Shown here: positions 11,040 to 23,502 of the stretch, piece after piece
Numbering within the stretch: the first letter of the stretch is position 1
How the letters are laid out: the number at the start of each line of letters is the position of its first letter
From: Enterobacter sp. RHBSTW-00175
GTDB lineage: Bacteria; Pseudomonadota; Gammaproteobacteria; Enterobacterales; Enterobacteriaceae
Assembly (NCBI RefSeq): GCF_013927005.1
Contig: NZ_CP055930.1
Location: 3,286,001 to 3,350,000, forward strand
Direction of reading: 5' to 3'
Length of the DNA stretch: 64,000 nucleotides
Notes under the pieces: generated by a model
What the model saw: the letters and a program-made list of their open reading frames with translations, nothing else
What the model was told of the DNA's origin: nothing
Databases searched by the model: none
Position numbers and translations under genes: made by a program

Positions 11040-11312
11040 ATGTCACATACGGTTCGCCATAAGAAGATGTTATTGACCCGCCTGAAGAAAATTCAGGGGC
11101 AAAGTACCGCGCTGGAAAAAATGCTCAACAGCGATCATGAGTGTGCTGAGGTGCTTCAGCAACTGGCGGCGATCCGCGGTGCGGTGAACGGCATGATGAT
11201 GCAGGTGATCGAAGGGCACTTAACCGATCATGTGGTGAAAGAGCCCGAAGAAAATCAGCGCGAGGCCGATCTTGGCGTAGTTTTGCAGGTGATGAAATCC
11301 TATCTCAAATAG
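11040..11312 (+). CDS. rcnR: Ni/Co-responsive repressor RcnR
   Basis: A 90-residue all-helical repressor of the CsoR/RcnR family, the same length as in E. coli. The metal ligands His3, Cys35, His60 and His64 are all at their E. coli positions (MSHT, HECAEV, EGHLTDH). Without metal it binds the TACT-G6-N-AGTA sites and represses rcnA; nickel or cobalt releases it. The start at 11040 is required to place His3; an upstream in-frame ATG at 11007 gives extra residues not found in the family. The ribosome-binding site is GGGAGAGTGAG. Confidence 0.96.
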   Translation: MSHTVRHKKMLLTRLKKIQGQSTALEKMLNSDHECAEVLQQLAAIRGAVNGMMMQVIEGHLTDHVVKEPEENQREADLGVVLQVMKSYLK

Positions 11313-11322
11313 TGCGTGTTCC

Positions 11323-12882
11323 TCACGATTTTGTGAGGTTGTTTTCAGCCCAGAGTATAAATTCCAGTTTCGGTAGCGCCTTACTGTAAAACCACCCCTG
11401 CCCGAACTGAACGCCGTGGCTGTGCAGCCACGTGAGCTGCCCCTGCGTTTCAATACCTTCCGCCACCATCGCCAGATCAAGAGATTTCGCCATTTCAATG
11501 ATGTGCGGCGTCACGTTTTTGTATTCCAGCGCATCGACGAAGGATTTATCAATTTTGAGCGTATCGACATCCAGATCCTGAAGATAGCTGAGGCTGGAAT
11601 AGCCGGTCCCAAAATCGTCAATGTAGATCGCGTGCCCGGCGCGACGGAATGCCGCAATGGCCGGCGCGCTGATTTTCGGATCGGCAAAGCCGCGCTCGGT
11701 CACTTCAAGAGCAATTTGTTGCGGGTGAACCTGCCAGTGGTTTAGCAGCCGGCTTAACAGTGGCGGCAGTTTACCGGATGTTAAATCGGCGGGGGCAAGG
11801 TTTACTGAGATATGCAGATCGGGATGCTGCTGTAACCAGCTTCCCATATCCTCGAAAACTTTCTCGAAAACCAGCTGGGTTAATTGCGAAATAAGCCCGG
11901 TTTGTTCGGCCAGCGGTACAAAAATATCGGGTGAAAGGTGGGTTCCGTCCGGCTGTGGCCAGCGAGTCAGCGCCTCGGCGCCAACCAGTTTTCCACTGCC
12001 TAATGCGATTATCGGCTGATAGTGAACGACAAACTCACGGCTGTTAATGGCATCAAGCAGGCGATTTCTCGGCGACTGGATCCGGCGCAAAATACGCAGC
12101 ACAAAAAGCGCTGCGATAAGGCTCACCAGAATGCCAAAAGGAAGCCAGAACAGAAGCTGCTGACGCCAGCTTTCATCGAGTGGTTTTAGCGTGGCCCAGG
12201 CGACAATGGTAAAGCCCAGATCGGGGACTGGCTTCGCGACATACATCGCGCCTTTGTACTGCAAATGCGTCACGCCTCTGTTTTCCAGGAGTTCATGGAC
12301 ATGGGGATCAAGCGTGCTGCTGCTGGCGAAAACACTGTTTCTGGCATGGCCTATGAGTGCGGCATCAACAGGGAGTGCGCCAAATGGAATAACATCGACC
12401 AGCGAGGCGGGATCGACCATAACCAGGTAATGCCCGTGTCCCAACGCGGCCATGTAGCGATTAATTCCAAGATCGTTTTGCCGGGTCAACCATGCGTTAT
12501 AGCCATCAGCAGTGATTCGCATCGGCGGCGGTAACGAAGAAGCGTAACTGGCTTGCTCAAGGGAAGAGCATAGTGGTTTCAGGTTATCGAGATACATCAC
12601 TTCCTGGATGTAACGTGCAGAAAACGCTACCCGACGCATTTCGCGCATTTGCAGCGGACTACAGGGAACACCTTCGAAATTCTCTAACTGCTTAAGCGCA
12701 TCCTTGGCTTGCTGAACAACCCTTTCCGTGCGGACCAGCACGCGTGATGAATAGCTGTCCAGCGCGTTGATAAATTCATGTTCCGCCTGGCGGTGGGCCA
12801 GCCAGACGCTGAGACAAATGGGAACGAGCACGGAAAAGATCAGAATACCGGTCACCAGGCTGACCAAATCTCGGGTTCTCAT
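11323..12882 (-). CDS. pdeB: CSS-motif EAL cyclic-di-GMP phosphodiesterase PdeB
   Basis: A 519-residue membrane-bound phosphodiesterase that degrades c-di-GMP. An N-terminal membrane helix (VTGILIFSVLVPICLSVWLA) is followed by a periplasmic CSS-motif domain with the paired cysteines in GVPCS and LCSSLE. A second membrane helix (FWLPFGILVSLIAALFVLRIL) leads to a cytoplasmic EAL domain. The EAL motif is VGAEALTRW, with SVNLAP, EVTERGF and DDFGTGYSSL intact, so it should be catalytically active. The start at 12882 (MRTRDLVSL) has AAGGAAA upstream; 12921 is an alternative. This is E. coli ylaB. The CSS family is redox controlled through DsbA/DsbB (known). Confidence 0.9.
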   Translation of the reverse strand: MRTRDLVSLVTGILIFSVLVPICLSVWLAHRQAEHEFINALDSYSSRVLVRTERVVQQAKDALKQLENFEGVPCSPLQMREMRRVAFSARYIQEVMYLDNLKPLCSSLEQASYASSLPPPMRITADGYNAWLTRQNDLGINRYMAALGHGHYLVMVDPASLVDVIPFGALPVDAALIGHARNSVFASSSTLDPHVHELLENRGVTHLQYKGAMYVAKPVPDLGFTIVAWATLKPLDESWRQQLLFWLPFGILVSLIAALFVLRILRRIQSPRNRLLDAINSREFVVHYQPIIALGSGKLVGAEALTRWPQPDGTHLSPDIFVPLAEQTGLISQLTQLVFEKVFEDMGSWLQQHPDLHISVNLAPADLTSGKLPPLLSRLLNHWQVHPQQIALEVTERGFADPKISAPAIAAFRRAGHAIYIDDFGTGYSSLSYLQDLDVDTLKIDKSFVDALEYKNVTPHIIEMAKSLDLAMVAEGIETQGQLTWLHSHGVQFGQGWFYSKALPKLEFILWAENNLTKS

Positions 12883-13081
12883 GCTGCTGTTTCCTTTCTC
12901 AGATGCCCGCTTCCGGGACACAGAGCCTACTCGCCAGAGGATAATATTTTATCGTGAAATGATATAGTTATAGCACGTGATGGGATGGGATTTCAGTCCA
13001 ATGAAGGTGAATCAGAAAAAAACATTGCCAGGATGAAGCATTGCGCGGGGTTGTTTTTGCAGCATGACTCGGATAGTATTT

Positions 13082-13096
13082 TGTTATGTTATAACA
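13082..13096 (+). promoter_or_regulatory. Zur box upstream of ykgMO
   Basis: TGTTATGTTATAACA is a near-perfect Zur-type palindrome (TGTTAT...ATAACA), 18 bases before the ykgM start codon. In E. coli the same operon is repressed by Zur when zinc is plentiful. Confidence 0.78.
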
Positions 13097-13114
13097 AAAC
13101 ATAAAGAGTCTACG

Positions 13115-13375
13115 ATGAAACCAGATATCCACCCAGCCTATCGCACTGTCGTTTTCCACGACACCAGTGCCAATGAATATTTTAAAGTCGGTTCGACTAT
13201 CAAAACTGACCGCGAAATCGAACTCGATGGTGAAACATTCCCGTATATCACCATCGAGGTATCGTCAAAATCGCATCCGTATTACACCGGTAAGCAGAAG
13301 TCATTCTCAACCGAAGGCAGTGCGGCACGTTTCCGCCAGCGCTTTGGTGGCTTTCTTAGCGCTAAACGAGGCTAA
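13115..13375 (+). CDS. ykgM: 50S ribosomal protein L31 type B (zinc-free paralogue)
   Basis: An 86-residue L31 paralogue (RpmE2). It lacks all the cysteines of the zinc-binding L31, so it can replace RpmE on ribosomes during zinc starvation and free the metal. The core [20 protein letters not shown] and [15 protein letters not shown] match E. coli YkgM. The start at 13115 is set by that homology, and an upstream ATG at 13064 would run across the Zur box. The gene is followed after 2 bases by ykgO. Confidence 0.95.
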   Translation: MKPDIHPAYRTVVFHDTSANEYFKVGSTIKTDREIELDGETFPYITIEVSSKSHPYYTGKQKSFSTEGSAARFRQRFGGFLSAKRG

Positions 13376-13377
13376 TC

Positions 13378-13518
13378 ATGCAGGTACTTAACTCACTACG
13401 CAGTGCAAAACAGCGCCATCCCGATTGTCAGATAGTCAAACGCAAAGGGCGCCTGTACGTCATTTGTAAGTCCAACCCGCGGTTTAAAGCGGTTCAGGGA
13501 CGTAAGAAAAAGCGTTAA
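13378..13518 (+). CDS. ykgO: 50S ribosomal protein L36 type B
   Basis: A 46-residue protein beginning [20 protein letters not shown] and ending AVQGRKKKR, the RpmJ2 paralogue. The zinc-ribbon ligands of canonical L36 are incomplete: only two cysteines remain (HPDC and VICKS), so it should not need zinc. It lies 2 bases after the ykgM stop, in the Zur-controlled operon. Its last 4 bases overlap the end of the convergent GNAT gene. Confidence 0.95.
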   Translation: MQVLNSLRSAKQRHPDCQIVKRKGRLYVICKSNPRFKAVQGRKKKR

Positions 13519-14225
13519 AAACGTGTTTCGCGCCAACTTTCCAGGGATCTTATCTGCTTGCCATCGGCCGTAAAATTGTCGGTGGCAAGCCAGTTCTGAA
13601 AGGCGCAGTCCAGGGCCTGCCACTCTTTATCAATGATGGAAAACCAGTCGGTATCACGGTTATGGCCTTTCACCACCAGCGCCTGACGAAAACGACCTTC
13701 ATACTGGAATCCCAGACGCAGCGCGGCACGACGTGAAGGTTCGTTCAGGCTATTGCATTTCCACTCGTAACGGCGGTATCCCAGCCCGTCAAACACGTAA
13801 CGCATCAGCAGGTATTGCGCTTCTGTGGACAACGGCGTGCGGCTCATAAGCGGTGAAAAATGTACATGCCCGACTTCCACAACACCATTCTTAGGATCAA
13901 TACGCATCAGGGCCAGAGAGCCCACCGGCGACTGCGTTTGATTGTCGATAACGGCGAAATGAATAGGGTCAGATAACACACATACGCTGGCAATCCACTG
14001 AGAATACTCAGCAACTGTTGCATCGGGTTCACGTAATAACCAGGTCCAGCTACGGGTATCTTCAGCCTGCTGATAGGCAGCAAACAGCGCCGAGGCGTGC
14101 TCCACACGCAGCGGCTCAAGGCGGCAGTAACGGCCATTAAGTTCCACCCTGGCCGGATGCTGACGTGGCTGCCAGTCGACAAGTTCTTCCCCGATGGGTT
14201 GCCCAAACTGATTGAATGTATTCAT
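13515..14225 (-). CDS. GNAT-family N-acetyltransferase (RimJ/RimL-like)
   Basis: A 236-residue protein with a GNAT domain at about residues 35-185. [20 protein letters not shown] opens it, [21 protein letters not shown] is the acetyl-CoA-binding strand/loop region, and [25 protein letters not shown] is the characteristic C-terminal motif of RimL-like enzymes. Relatives in this subgroup acetylate small molecules or protein N-termini; the substrate here is unknown. It is divergent from a MocR regulator across a 99-bp gap containing a palindrome, so it may be that regulator's target. Its 3' end overlaps ykgO by 4 bases. Confidence 0.85.
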   Translation of the reverse strand: MNTFNQFGQPIGEELVDWQPRQHPARVELNGRYCRLEPLRVEHASALFAAYQQAEDTRSWTWLLREPDATVAEYSQWIASVCVLSDPIHFAVIDNQTQSPVGSLALMRIDPKNGVVEVGHVHFSPLMSRTPLSTEAQYLLMRYVFDGLGYRRYEWKCNSLNEPSRRAALRLGFQYEGRFRQALVVKGHNRDTDWFSIIDKEWQALDCAFQNWLATDNFTADGKQIRSLESWRETRF

Positions 14226-14270
14226 GTTAATTTCCGTGGCGGTGTAAAGACATTCAGGTTAGGGAATAAC

Positions 14271-14290
14271 TGGTTCCTTAAAAAGAACCA
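14271..14290. promoter_or_regulatory. Palindrome in the GNAT-MocR divergent promoter
   Basis: TGGTTC (14271-14276) and GAACCA (14285-14290) form an inverted repeat with an 8-base spacer; eight of ten positions in each arm are complementary. A related TTGGTACCAC occurs at 14306-14315. This is a plausible autoregulatory site for the MocR protein. Confidence 0.5.
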
Positions 14291-14324
14291 CCAGGATATG
14301 TTTTGTTGGTACCACGGAGGAAAG

Positions 14325-15785
14325 ATGAATATACCCGGCGATGAATTCTATACCCTGATTCTGGATACGCTGAAAAAGCGTGGGGCAGAAACGCTGCAAC
14401 GTGCTCTCTATCTTGCTTTGCGGGAGGCTATTTTGCACGGACGGCTGCAGGCGGAATCGCGATTGCCAGGCTCTCGTGTTATTGCGCGGCAGCTCGGCCT
14501 TTCGCGCAACACGGTGAATGCCGCACTGGAGCAGCTCACGCTTGAAGGCTATTTGCGGCGAAACCGGCAGGGTACGCGGGTTGCACAGCTTGCAAAGCGT
14601 AATATTGCCCATCCATCACCTGAGCCTGCTGTCACGCTCGCAAAACGCGTTGCATTACTGCCTGCGCCTACGCCACGGGGAACGCCGGTTCCGGCCTTTA
14701 CCCCGGGCACTCCCGCGATTAACTATTTTCCACTGCCGTTATGGCGGCGTTTATACGACAGGGTATTGCGGGAAGAGGGCAGTGCCCTGTTGGGCTATGG
14801 CGCCCCGGAAGGGGAGTTGTCTTTGCGAGAGGCTATTGCCCGGCACCTTGCGTTATCGCGCGGGATCACCTGTGATGCCAGCCAGATTGTTATAACCGAA
14901 GGCGCGCTCGAAGGCGTAAATCTTTGTACGTTGCTTCTGAGCGAACCCGGGGATATCGCCTGGATTGAAGATCCCGGTTATGCAGGGGCGAAAAGTGCGT
15001 TCGCCAAAACGGGGCTCACGGTGGTCGGGATGCCCGTTGATGATGAAGGTATGTGCTGGGAGCAGCAGCAGTCAGACGCACCTTCACTCATTTTTACCTC
15101 ACCCTCACACCAGTTTCCTTATGGTAGTGTGCTCAGCGCCCGTCGACGTCTGGCGCTGCTGGAGCTGGCTCAGGCGCAAAAAGCGTGGATTGTGGAAGAT
15201 GACTATGACAGCGAATTTCGCTACAGCGGTGAACCGGTTCCGGCTATGTCAGGAATGATAAAGCACGCGCCGGTGGTCTATCTGGGAACCTTCAGCAAAA
15301 CGCTTTTTCCCTCGCTTCGAATTGGTTTTATGGTGTTACCACCTGCGCTGGCGAAGGCGGCGCAGCCGGCAATCGGCGCATTATTGCGTGGCGGGCATCG
15401 CGCAGAACAGCGCACCCTGGCGTTGTTTATTGAAGAGGGGCATTATGCGCGGCACCTTGCGGCAATGCGTCGACTTTATCGCAAGCGATACAGACAGTTA
15501 CGTGAGGTGCTAAGCACGGAGCTTCATGTTGAACACCGCGTTCTGGCCGGTGAGGGCGGAATGCATCTGACGGTGGCCATTGACGGGATTGATGATAAAG
15601 CCATTGTGCAGCAGGCAAGAGCTTTTCAGCTGGCACCTGCTGCATTGAGCGGATACTACCTTGATACTCATCAGGGGCAAACCGGCCTGGTATTAGGGTA
15701 CGGCAATACTTCCGCTTCTCAGTTCACATCTGGTATCCGGCGTTTACAAAACCTCATTACGCTGCAACAGGGCGGGATAGCGTAA
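14325..15785 (+). CDS. MocR/PdxR-like PLP-dependent regulator
   Basis: A 486-residue GntR-type winged helix (about residues 20-85, [19 protein letters not shown] then [22 protein letters not shown]) fused to an aminotransferase-like domain. [22 protein letters not shown] and the PLP lysine in [18 protein letters not shown] are visible. The sequence type is that of PdxR and related MocR activators, but no pdxST genes are nearby, so its target is more likely the divergent acetyltransferase. The start at 14325 follows GGAGGAAAG; the longer reading from 14097 would overlap the divergent gene. Its 3' end overlaps ylaC by 29 bases, convergently. Confidence 0.87.
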   Translation: MNIPGDEFYTLILDTLKKRGAETLQRALYLALREAILHGRLQAESRLPGSRVIARQLGLSRNTVNAALEQLTLEGYLRRNRQGTRVAQLAKRNIAHPSPEPAVTLAKRVALLPAPTPRGTPVPAFTPGTPAINYFPLPLWRRLYDRVLREEGSALLGYGAPEGELSLREAIARHLALSRGITCDASQIVITEGALEGVNLCTLLLSEPGDIAWIEDPGYAGAKSAFAKTGLTVVGMPVDDEGMCWEQQQSDAPSLIFTSPSHQFPYGSVLSARRRLALLELAQAQKAWIVEDDYDSEFRYSGEPVPAMSGMIKHAPVVYLGTFSKTLFPSLRIGFMVLPPALAKAAQPAIGALLRGGHRAEQRTLALFIEEGHYARHLAAMRRLYRKRYRQLREVLSTELHVEHRVLAGEGGMHLTVAIDGIDDKAIVQQARAFQLAPAALSGYYLDTHQGQTGLVLGYGNTSASQFTSGIRRLQNLITLQQGGIA

Positions 15786-16224
15786 AGACATCGTAGAACG
15801 AAAGCTCACCTTTGGTGGAGATCATTTTTTGCAGTTTCTCTTTTTCCCCGGCGTTTACGTCGGGTGAGTGGAGAATGCTGTCGATGAGCTCAGAGGGCAC
15901 AAAGCGGGTGTTGTACCATTCGCCGTTATAGCAGACGCGAAAATCGAGAACGTCGATATCTTCGTAACGATAACGAGGATTAACGTCGAAGAAGAAGAAC
16001 GCGTTAAACACCACAAACAACACAACCAGAAGCCAGACGGAATCCACCAGGGTTTCGGAACGCAGCATCACAATCAGCGTGGCAAGCCAGGCGGCGTACA
16101 TCGCAACAAACAGACCTGGGTGTTTACGAATAAAGCTAATGCTAAAGCGCGGGCGATTATCACGTTTTTCGCGAATATTCAGATCGTCGATGGTAGCGGT
16201 GAGCAGGCGCTGTATCTCTGTCAT
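15757..16224 (-). CDS. ylaC: Inner-membrane protein YlaC
   Basis: A 155-residue protein close to E. coli YlaC, of unknown function. Two adjacent membrane segments are seen at about residues 35-75 ([17 protein letters not shown] and [20 protein letters not shown]). The conserved block [20 protein letters not shown] follows, and the gene ends with [11 protein letters not shown]. It converges with the MocR gene and overlaps its end. Confidence 0.93.
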   Translation of the reverse strand: MTEIQRLLTATIDDLNIREKRDNRPRFSISFIRKHPGLFVAMYAAWLATLIVMLRSETLVDSVWLLVVLFVVFNAFFFFDVNPRYRYEDIDVLDFRVCYNGEWYNTRFVPSELIDSILHSPDVNAGEKEKLQKMISTKGELSFYDVFTLSRPVAA

Positions 16225-16340
16225 TTTTTGCCTTCATGAATTTTGAAAATACAGGGGATCTGCCTAGTTTAGTGGAGCGGATGGGGTGAAAAAAGTAACA
16301 GTTATGCGCTGAAAGATCATAACAGTTACCCGGCATACGC

Positions 16341-16892
16341 TTACAGCATTTTGATGATTTTGGCGGGATTACCGCCGACTACCGCATTGGCGGGGACATC
16401 TTTCGTGACAACGGCCCCGGACGCCACCACAACATTATCACCAATAGTCACGCCTGGGTTAATGACCGCACGCCCGCCGATCCAGACGTTATTACCGATT
16501 GTCACAGGCTTACCGTATTCAACACCGCTGTTGCGTTCGCTGGCATCCAGCGGATGTGTTGCCGTATAGATATGAACGCCCGGCGCGAGCATACAGTTAT
16601 CACCAATATGGATTGGGCAGACGTCGAGCATCACGCAATCAAAATTAGCGTAAAACGCCGCGCCGAGGTAGATATTGTAGCCGTAATCACAGCGGAAACT
16701 TGGCTCAATATAGGCCCCTTCGCTTTGCCCCAGCAATTCAGCAAGGATGGACTGGCGTTCAGGTTTGTCGTCTGGCGACGTGTGGTTGTATCGATGAACC
16801 AGTAGGCGGGCACGCAAGCGGTCGGCCCGTAATGTATCGTCACCCGGACGGTAGTGTTCGCCTGCAATCATCTTTTGCTTTTCTTCACTCAT
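16341..16892 (-). CDS. maa: Maltose O-acetyltransferase
   Basis: A 183-residue hexapeptide-repeat acetyltransferase that transfers acetyl from acetyl-CoA to maltose, glucose and related sugars. The N-terminal mac domain ([20 protein letters not shown]) is followed by a left-handed beta helix of isoleucine-rich repeats ([37 protein letters not shown]). The catalytic His lies in TATHPLDA. A consensus CRP site sits about 84 bp upstream of its start, suggesting catabolite control. Confidence 0.95.
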   Translation of the reverse strand: MSEEKQKMIAGEHYRPGDDTLRADRLRARLLVHRYNHTSPDDKPERQSILAELLGQSEGAYIEPSFRCDYGYNIYLGAAFYANFDCVMLDVCPIHIGDNCMLAPGVHIYTATHPLDASERNSGVEYGKPVTIGNNVWIGGRAVINPGVTIGDNVVVASGAVVTKDVPANAVVGGNPAKIIKML

Positions 16893-16946
16893 GGGAGCCT
16901 CACTGGAAAATTGATCACCTATAAGGTAATGGTCATAAACCGGAAA

Positions 16947-16984
16947 GGGAACGTTCCCGAAAGTGGGGTGTGATTACAGTCACA
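16947..16984. promoter_or_regulatory. Consensus CRP site and adjacent palindrome upstream of maa
   Basis: TGTGATTACAGTCACA at 16969-16984 is a perfect TGTGA-N6-TCACA CRP site. Next to it, GGGAACGTTCCC (16947-16958) is a perfect 12-bp palindrome of unknown binder. Both lie in the maa-hha gap, 55-92 bp before the maa start. Confidence 0.75.
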
Positions 16985-17102
16985 ACATTGTTGTGAATGA
17001 GTACATTGGTTAAGGGGACCTGTCTGGCTCACAGGGTTCGCAACGCGAAAGGTGAATTCAGCTTAGGAAGTGGTGTTCAGTCTCAATGGTCAACATTCGT
17101 GA

Positions 17103-17321
17103 TTAACGGACAAACTTCCATACAGAAGAAGGAATTTTGTCATACAGCTTATTCATGGTGAGTTCTGCAAGACGGTGGTCAGCCGCTGAATAAAATACAG
17201 CCAGTTCATTATCAGGAAGCTCGTATTTATTTTTTTCAATAACACGTTCGAGCGTGTCTATTGACTGACAACGTCGCAAACGCAGCAAATAATCGATTTT
17301 GGTTAATGGTTTATCAGACAT
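17103..17321 (-). CDS. hha: Haemolysin expression-modulating protein Hha
   Basis: A 72-residue nucleoid-associated protein that binds H-NS and strengthens silencing of horizontally acquired, A+T-rich genes. The sequence ([20 protein letters not shown], then [20 protein letters not shown]) is almost identical to E. coli Hha, including the charged surface that contacts H-NS. It is second in an operon after tomB, separated by 27 bases. TomB acts as its antitoxin partner (known). Confidence 0.97.
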   Translation of the reverse strand: MSDKPLTKIDYLLRLRRCQSIDTLERVIEKNKYELPDNELAVFYSAADHRLAELTMNKLYDKIPSSVWKFVR

Positions 17322-17348
17322 AAATTCACCTTAGTCATTGTAATAATT

Positions 17349-17723
17349 TTAACAGGATAGGCTAACAGGGTTAGCTCTGCTCACGTTGACGAAACAGCGG
17401 AATAAGCGGTTTCCCGATTTACGCCATTTTTGCAAATCCTGTGCGTTAATGCCGTAGCTGCTGAACAACATAAAGGTGTCATCCAGGTATTCGTCAATTT
17501 GCTCAATCAGTTTATTATCTTCATTGTACTTAATTTTATAATTAAGTGCGAAGGTCGCTATATGCTCTATCAACTCATTTAGCTGTAAATTGATGGCAGA
17601 CGTTGGATCATTCACCCAGCCGTGGTTACTTTCATCAAGATTGGCAAGGCAGTCATGGTACAAGGATTCGCAGAGAAATTTCAACTGCGCGATATCATGC
17701 CTTTTTGGCGAGTACTCGTCCAT
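17349..17723 (-). CDS. tomB: Hha toxicity modulator TomB
   Basis: A 124-residue acidic protein near-identical to E. coli TomB (YbaJ), which counters Hha by oxygen-dependent oxidation of a conserved Hha cysteine (known). MDEYSPKRHDIAQLKFLCES is the conserved start, so 17723 is chosen over the in-frame ATG at 17756. The segment EQIDEYLDDTFMLFSSYGIN is unchanged. It is the first gene of the tomB-hha operon. Confidence 0.96.
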   Translation of the reverse strand: MDEYSPKRHDIAQLKFLCESLYHDCLANLDESNHGWVNDPTSAINLQLNELIEHIATFALNYKIKYNEDNKLIEQIDEYLDDTFMLFSSYGINAQDLQKWRKSGNRLFRCFVNVSRANPVSLSC

Positions 17724-18193
17724 AGCGCATCCCCTTCTGAGTGATTTCTTACTCACCGAACATCATTGTCGGGATGGATACAACATACTTAGCCGCAACG
17801 TGCTGTGTTCCTGATAACTCTAACTATAAGCCACTCCTTTCAAGATTTCACCGCGCTATTACGAAAAATTACAATTAAAAATCAGGTTTTCGAGCGTGCG
17901 CGCAATAGCAAGGTTTATGTGCGGCGTTTTTAACTTTATCAGCGCTTATTTTTTACCGCATCCTTATGATTCATTGGGTTAGCATTTACCTTCAAATGAA
18001 GTCCAGATTCAGACTTTTTGCACTTTTGTGCGCTGTATTAGGATTATTCCTAATAATCTACGAAGAGAAATGAAATTAAAAAAACCATAAGTTCGTCGAT
18101 TAAGTTAACGGTTAAATATGATATGTCTTATTAAGATGGCAGAAAATAAATAATCCGACAATAAGCGTAATTTATGATTTTTCGTGTGAAATG
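17724..18193. other. Intergenic region between tomB and acrB
   Basis: About 470 bp without a supported gene. The right half is strongly A+T-rich (17860-18190). It must hold the tomB-hha promoter, but no single -35/-10 pair stands out. I see no RNA gene or longer frame. Confidence 0.6.
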
Positions 18194-18219
18194 AAAAAGG
18201 CCGCTAATGCGGCCTTTTT
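18194..18219 (-). terminator. acrAB terminator
   Basis: An 11-bp perfect stem, AAAAAGGCCGC (18194-18204) with GCGGCCTTTTT (18209-18219), and loop TAAT. It lies 17 bp after the acrB stop and gives a U-run on the minus strand. Confidence 0.93.
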
Positions 18220-18236
18220 ATCGGTTGAAACCGGTA

Positions 18237-21386
<3,150 letters not shown>

Positions 21387-21405
21387 TTAACGGCTCCTGT
21401 TTAAG

Positions 21406-22599
21406 TTAAGACTTGGTTTGTTCTGACTGACCGTCGGCTGCGGCTTTTTGTTGAGTGTCAGAAGCGACTTCCTGTGCTTTTACCTGTGCGCCAGGACGTA
21501 CTTTTTGCAAACCAGTGACAATCACGCGATCGCCATCTTTCAGACCTTCCGTCACCAGCCATTTGTCGCCAATCGCCTGCGTTGCAGTGATATTGCGCGT
21601 TTCGACTTTGTCATCTGCACCCACAACCAGCGCGCTCGCATCGCCACGCGGCGTACGGGTCACACCCTGCTGAGGAACCAGAATTGCGGTTGGGTTAGTC
21701 CCTTCTTCCAGACGTGCGCGAACGAACATACCCGGTAAAAGGGTGTGGTCAGGGTTCGGGAAAATGGCACGCAGGGTGATGGAACCGGTGGTCTGATCAA
21801 CGGTTACGTCGGAAAACTCAAGTGTACCTGCCTGTGGGAATTTAACGCCGTCACTGGTGACCAGCTCTACTTTCGCCTTACCGTTTTCCTGCTTCAGGGT
21901 GCCGTTTGCCAGCTCTTGTTTAAGACGCAGGAAATCGTTACTGGATTGGGTAACGTCAACGTAGATAGGATCAAGCTGCTGCACGGTGGCCAGCGCAGTG
22001 GTTTGCCCGTTCTGGACCAGCGCACCTTCCGTAACGGAAGACTTACCAATACGACCGCTAATAGGGGAGGTCACTTTGGTATAAGCCAGGTTGATACGTG
22101 CAGTTTCAACGGCAGCTTTAGCCGCGACGACGGCTGCATTGTTCTGTTGTGCATCGGCCAGGGCAGTATCGTAATCCTGTTGACTAATGTACTGAGTACC
22201 AAGCAGTTTTTTGTAACGATTCAGCGTCAGTTGCGAAATTTTCGCTGCGGCTTCGGCTTTCGCCAGATCGCCTTTCGCGCTTTCGTAAGCGGCCTGATAG
22301 GTAGCCGGATCAATCTGATACAGAGAAACACCTGCTTCAACGTCACCACCTTCGGTGAAGTTGCGTTTCAGGATGATACCGCTCACCTGAGGACGAACTT
22401 CGGCAACGCGGTAAGCGTTGGTACGACCGGGCAGTTCTGTTGTTATCTGGAGAGGTTCGGACTTGAGCGTCACCACACCCACTTCTGGTGTCTGATGAGC
22501 GCCTTGTTGAGCCTGTTTCTCGTCACATCCTGTTAGCGCTAAGCTGCCTGAGAGCATCAGAACGACCGCCAGAGGCGTTAACCCTCTGTTTTTGTTCAT
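21406..22599 (-). CDS. acrA: Periplasmic adaptor lipoprotein AcrA
   Basis: A 397-residue membrane-fusion protein linking AcrB to TolC. The start at 22599 (MNKNRGLTPLAVVLMLSG) gives a lipoprotein signal with lipobox LTGC; the ATG at 22635 lies in the leader. The lipoyl/barrel halves are visible (LPGRTNAYRVAEVRPQVSG early, SPISGRIGKSSVTEGALVQN later). The alpha-helical hairpin is about residues 100-170 (AYESAKGDLAKAEAAAKISQ), followed by the beta-barrel and membrane-proximal domain ending QVKAQEVASDTQQ. It is divergent from acrR, which represses it. Confidence 0.98.
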   Translation of the reverse strand: MNKNRGLTPLAVVLMLSGSLALTGCDEKQAQQGAHQTPEVGVVTLKSEPLQITTELPGRTNAYRVAEVRPQVSGIILKRNFTEGGDVEAGVSLYQIDPATYQAAYESAKGDLAKAEAAAKISQLTLNRYKKLLGTQYISQQDYDTALADAQQNNAAVVAAKAAVETARINLAYTKVTSPISGRIGKSSVTEGALVQNGQTTALATVQQLDPIYVDVTQSSNDFLRLKQELANGTLKQENGKAKVELVTSDGVKFPQAGTLEFSDVTVDQTTGSITLRAIFPNPDHTLLPGMFVRARLEEGTNPTAILVPQQGVTRTPRGDASALVVGADDKVETRNITATQAIGDKWLVTEGLKDGDRVIVTGLQKVRPGAQVKAQEVASDTQQKAAADGQSEQTKS

Positions 22600-22688
22600 A
22601 TGTAAACCTCGAGTGTCCGATTTCAAATTGATCAAGGGTCCTAAGTCTAAAAACCCATTGCTGCGTTTATATTATCGTCATGCTATGG

Positions 22689-22712
22689 TACATACATTCA
22701 TAAATGTATGTA
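22689..22712. promoter_or_regulatory. AcrR operator
   Basis: A perfect 24-bp palindrome: TACATACATT (22689-22698), CATA, AATGTATGTA (22703-22712). It is located 28 bp before the acrR start and 89 bp before acrA. It differs from the E. coli AcrR site only in the central bases, and TetR-family AcrR dimers bind it to repress both directions. Confidence 0.95.
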
Positions 22713-22740
22713 AATCTGACTCCTGTAAATTCACTGACGC

Positions 22741-23394
22741 ATGGCACGAAAAACCAAACAACAAGCGCTGGAAACTCGTCAACACATACTTGATGTGGCT
22801 ATGCGTTTGTTCTCTCAGCAAGGTGTGTCTTCAACCTCACTGGCTCAGATTGCTCAGGCCGCTGGGGTGACACGGGGAGCGATTTACTGGCATTTTAAAG
22901 ACAAGTCAGATCTGTTCAGCGAAATCTGGGAGCTTTCAGAATCCAGCATTAGTGATCTAGAGACTGAGTATCGGGCAAAATTCCCCGACGATCCACTCTC
23001 AGTATTGAGAGAAATTTTAGTATATATCCTTGAAGCAACAGTCGTTGAAGAACGCCGCCGGTTAATGATGGAAATTATCTTCCACAAGTGCGAATTCGTT
23101 GGCGAAATGGCGGTTGTTCAGCAGGCGCAACGAAGTCTGAGTCTGGAAAGCTATGACCGTATAGAATATACGCTAAATCAATGTATTCAGGCAAAAATGT
23201 TACCTGCCAATTTGCTGACCCGCCGGGCAGCTATCCTGATGCGCGCCTACATTTCGGGCCTGATGGAAAACTGGCTTTTCTCTCCCCAGTCATTTGATTT
23301 GAAAAAAGAAGCGCGCGATTACGTCGTGATTTTCCTGGAGATGTGCCAGCTTAGCCCAACGCTTCGCGGTGAAACAACGTCCCTGCCGGCTTAA
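22741..23394 (+). CDS. acrR: TetR-family repressor AcrR
   Basis: A 217-residue TetR-type repressor of acrAB. The helix-turn-helix is at about residues 10-60 ([40 protein letters not shown]), followed by a ligand-binding helical core. The start [16 protein letters not shown] is the family start; a longer reading from 22592 in another frame is a shadow. It is intact, with no sign of the inactivating changes often seen in resistant isolates. Confidence 0.97.
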   Translation: MARKTKQQALETRQHILDVAMRLFSQQGVSSTSLAQIAQAAGVTRGAIYWHFKDKSDLFSEIWELSESSISDLETEYRAKFPDDPLSVLREILVYILEATVVEERRRLMMEIIFHKCEFVGEMAVVQQAQRSLSLESYDRIEYTLNQCIQAKMLPANLLTRRAAILMRAYISGLMENWLFSPQSFDLKKEARDYVVIFLEMCQLSPTLRGETTSLPA

Positions 23395-23502
23395 GCCATT
23401 CCAGGAATTCTCTCAGAGGTTACGGTTCGCGCTATTCTGCAAAACGCGGGCGTGATATCCTGCACGCCGGACTATTTTCGGTCATTCTCACACATCACAC
23501 TC

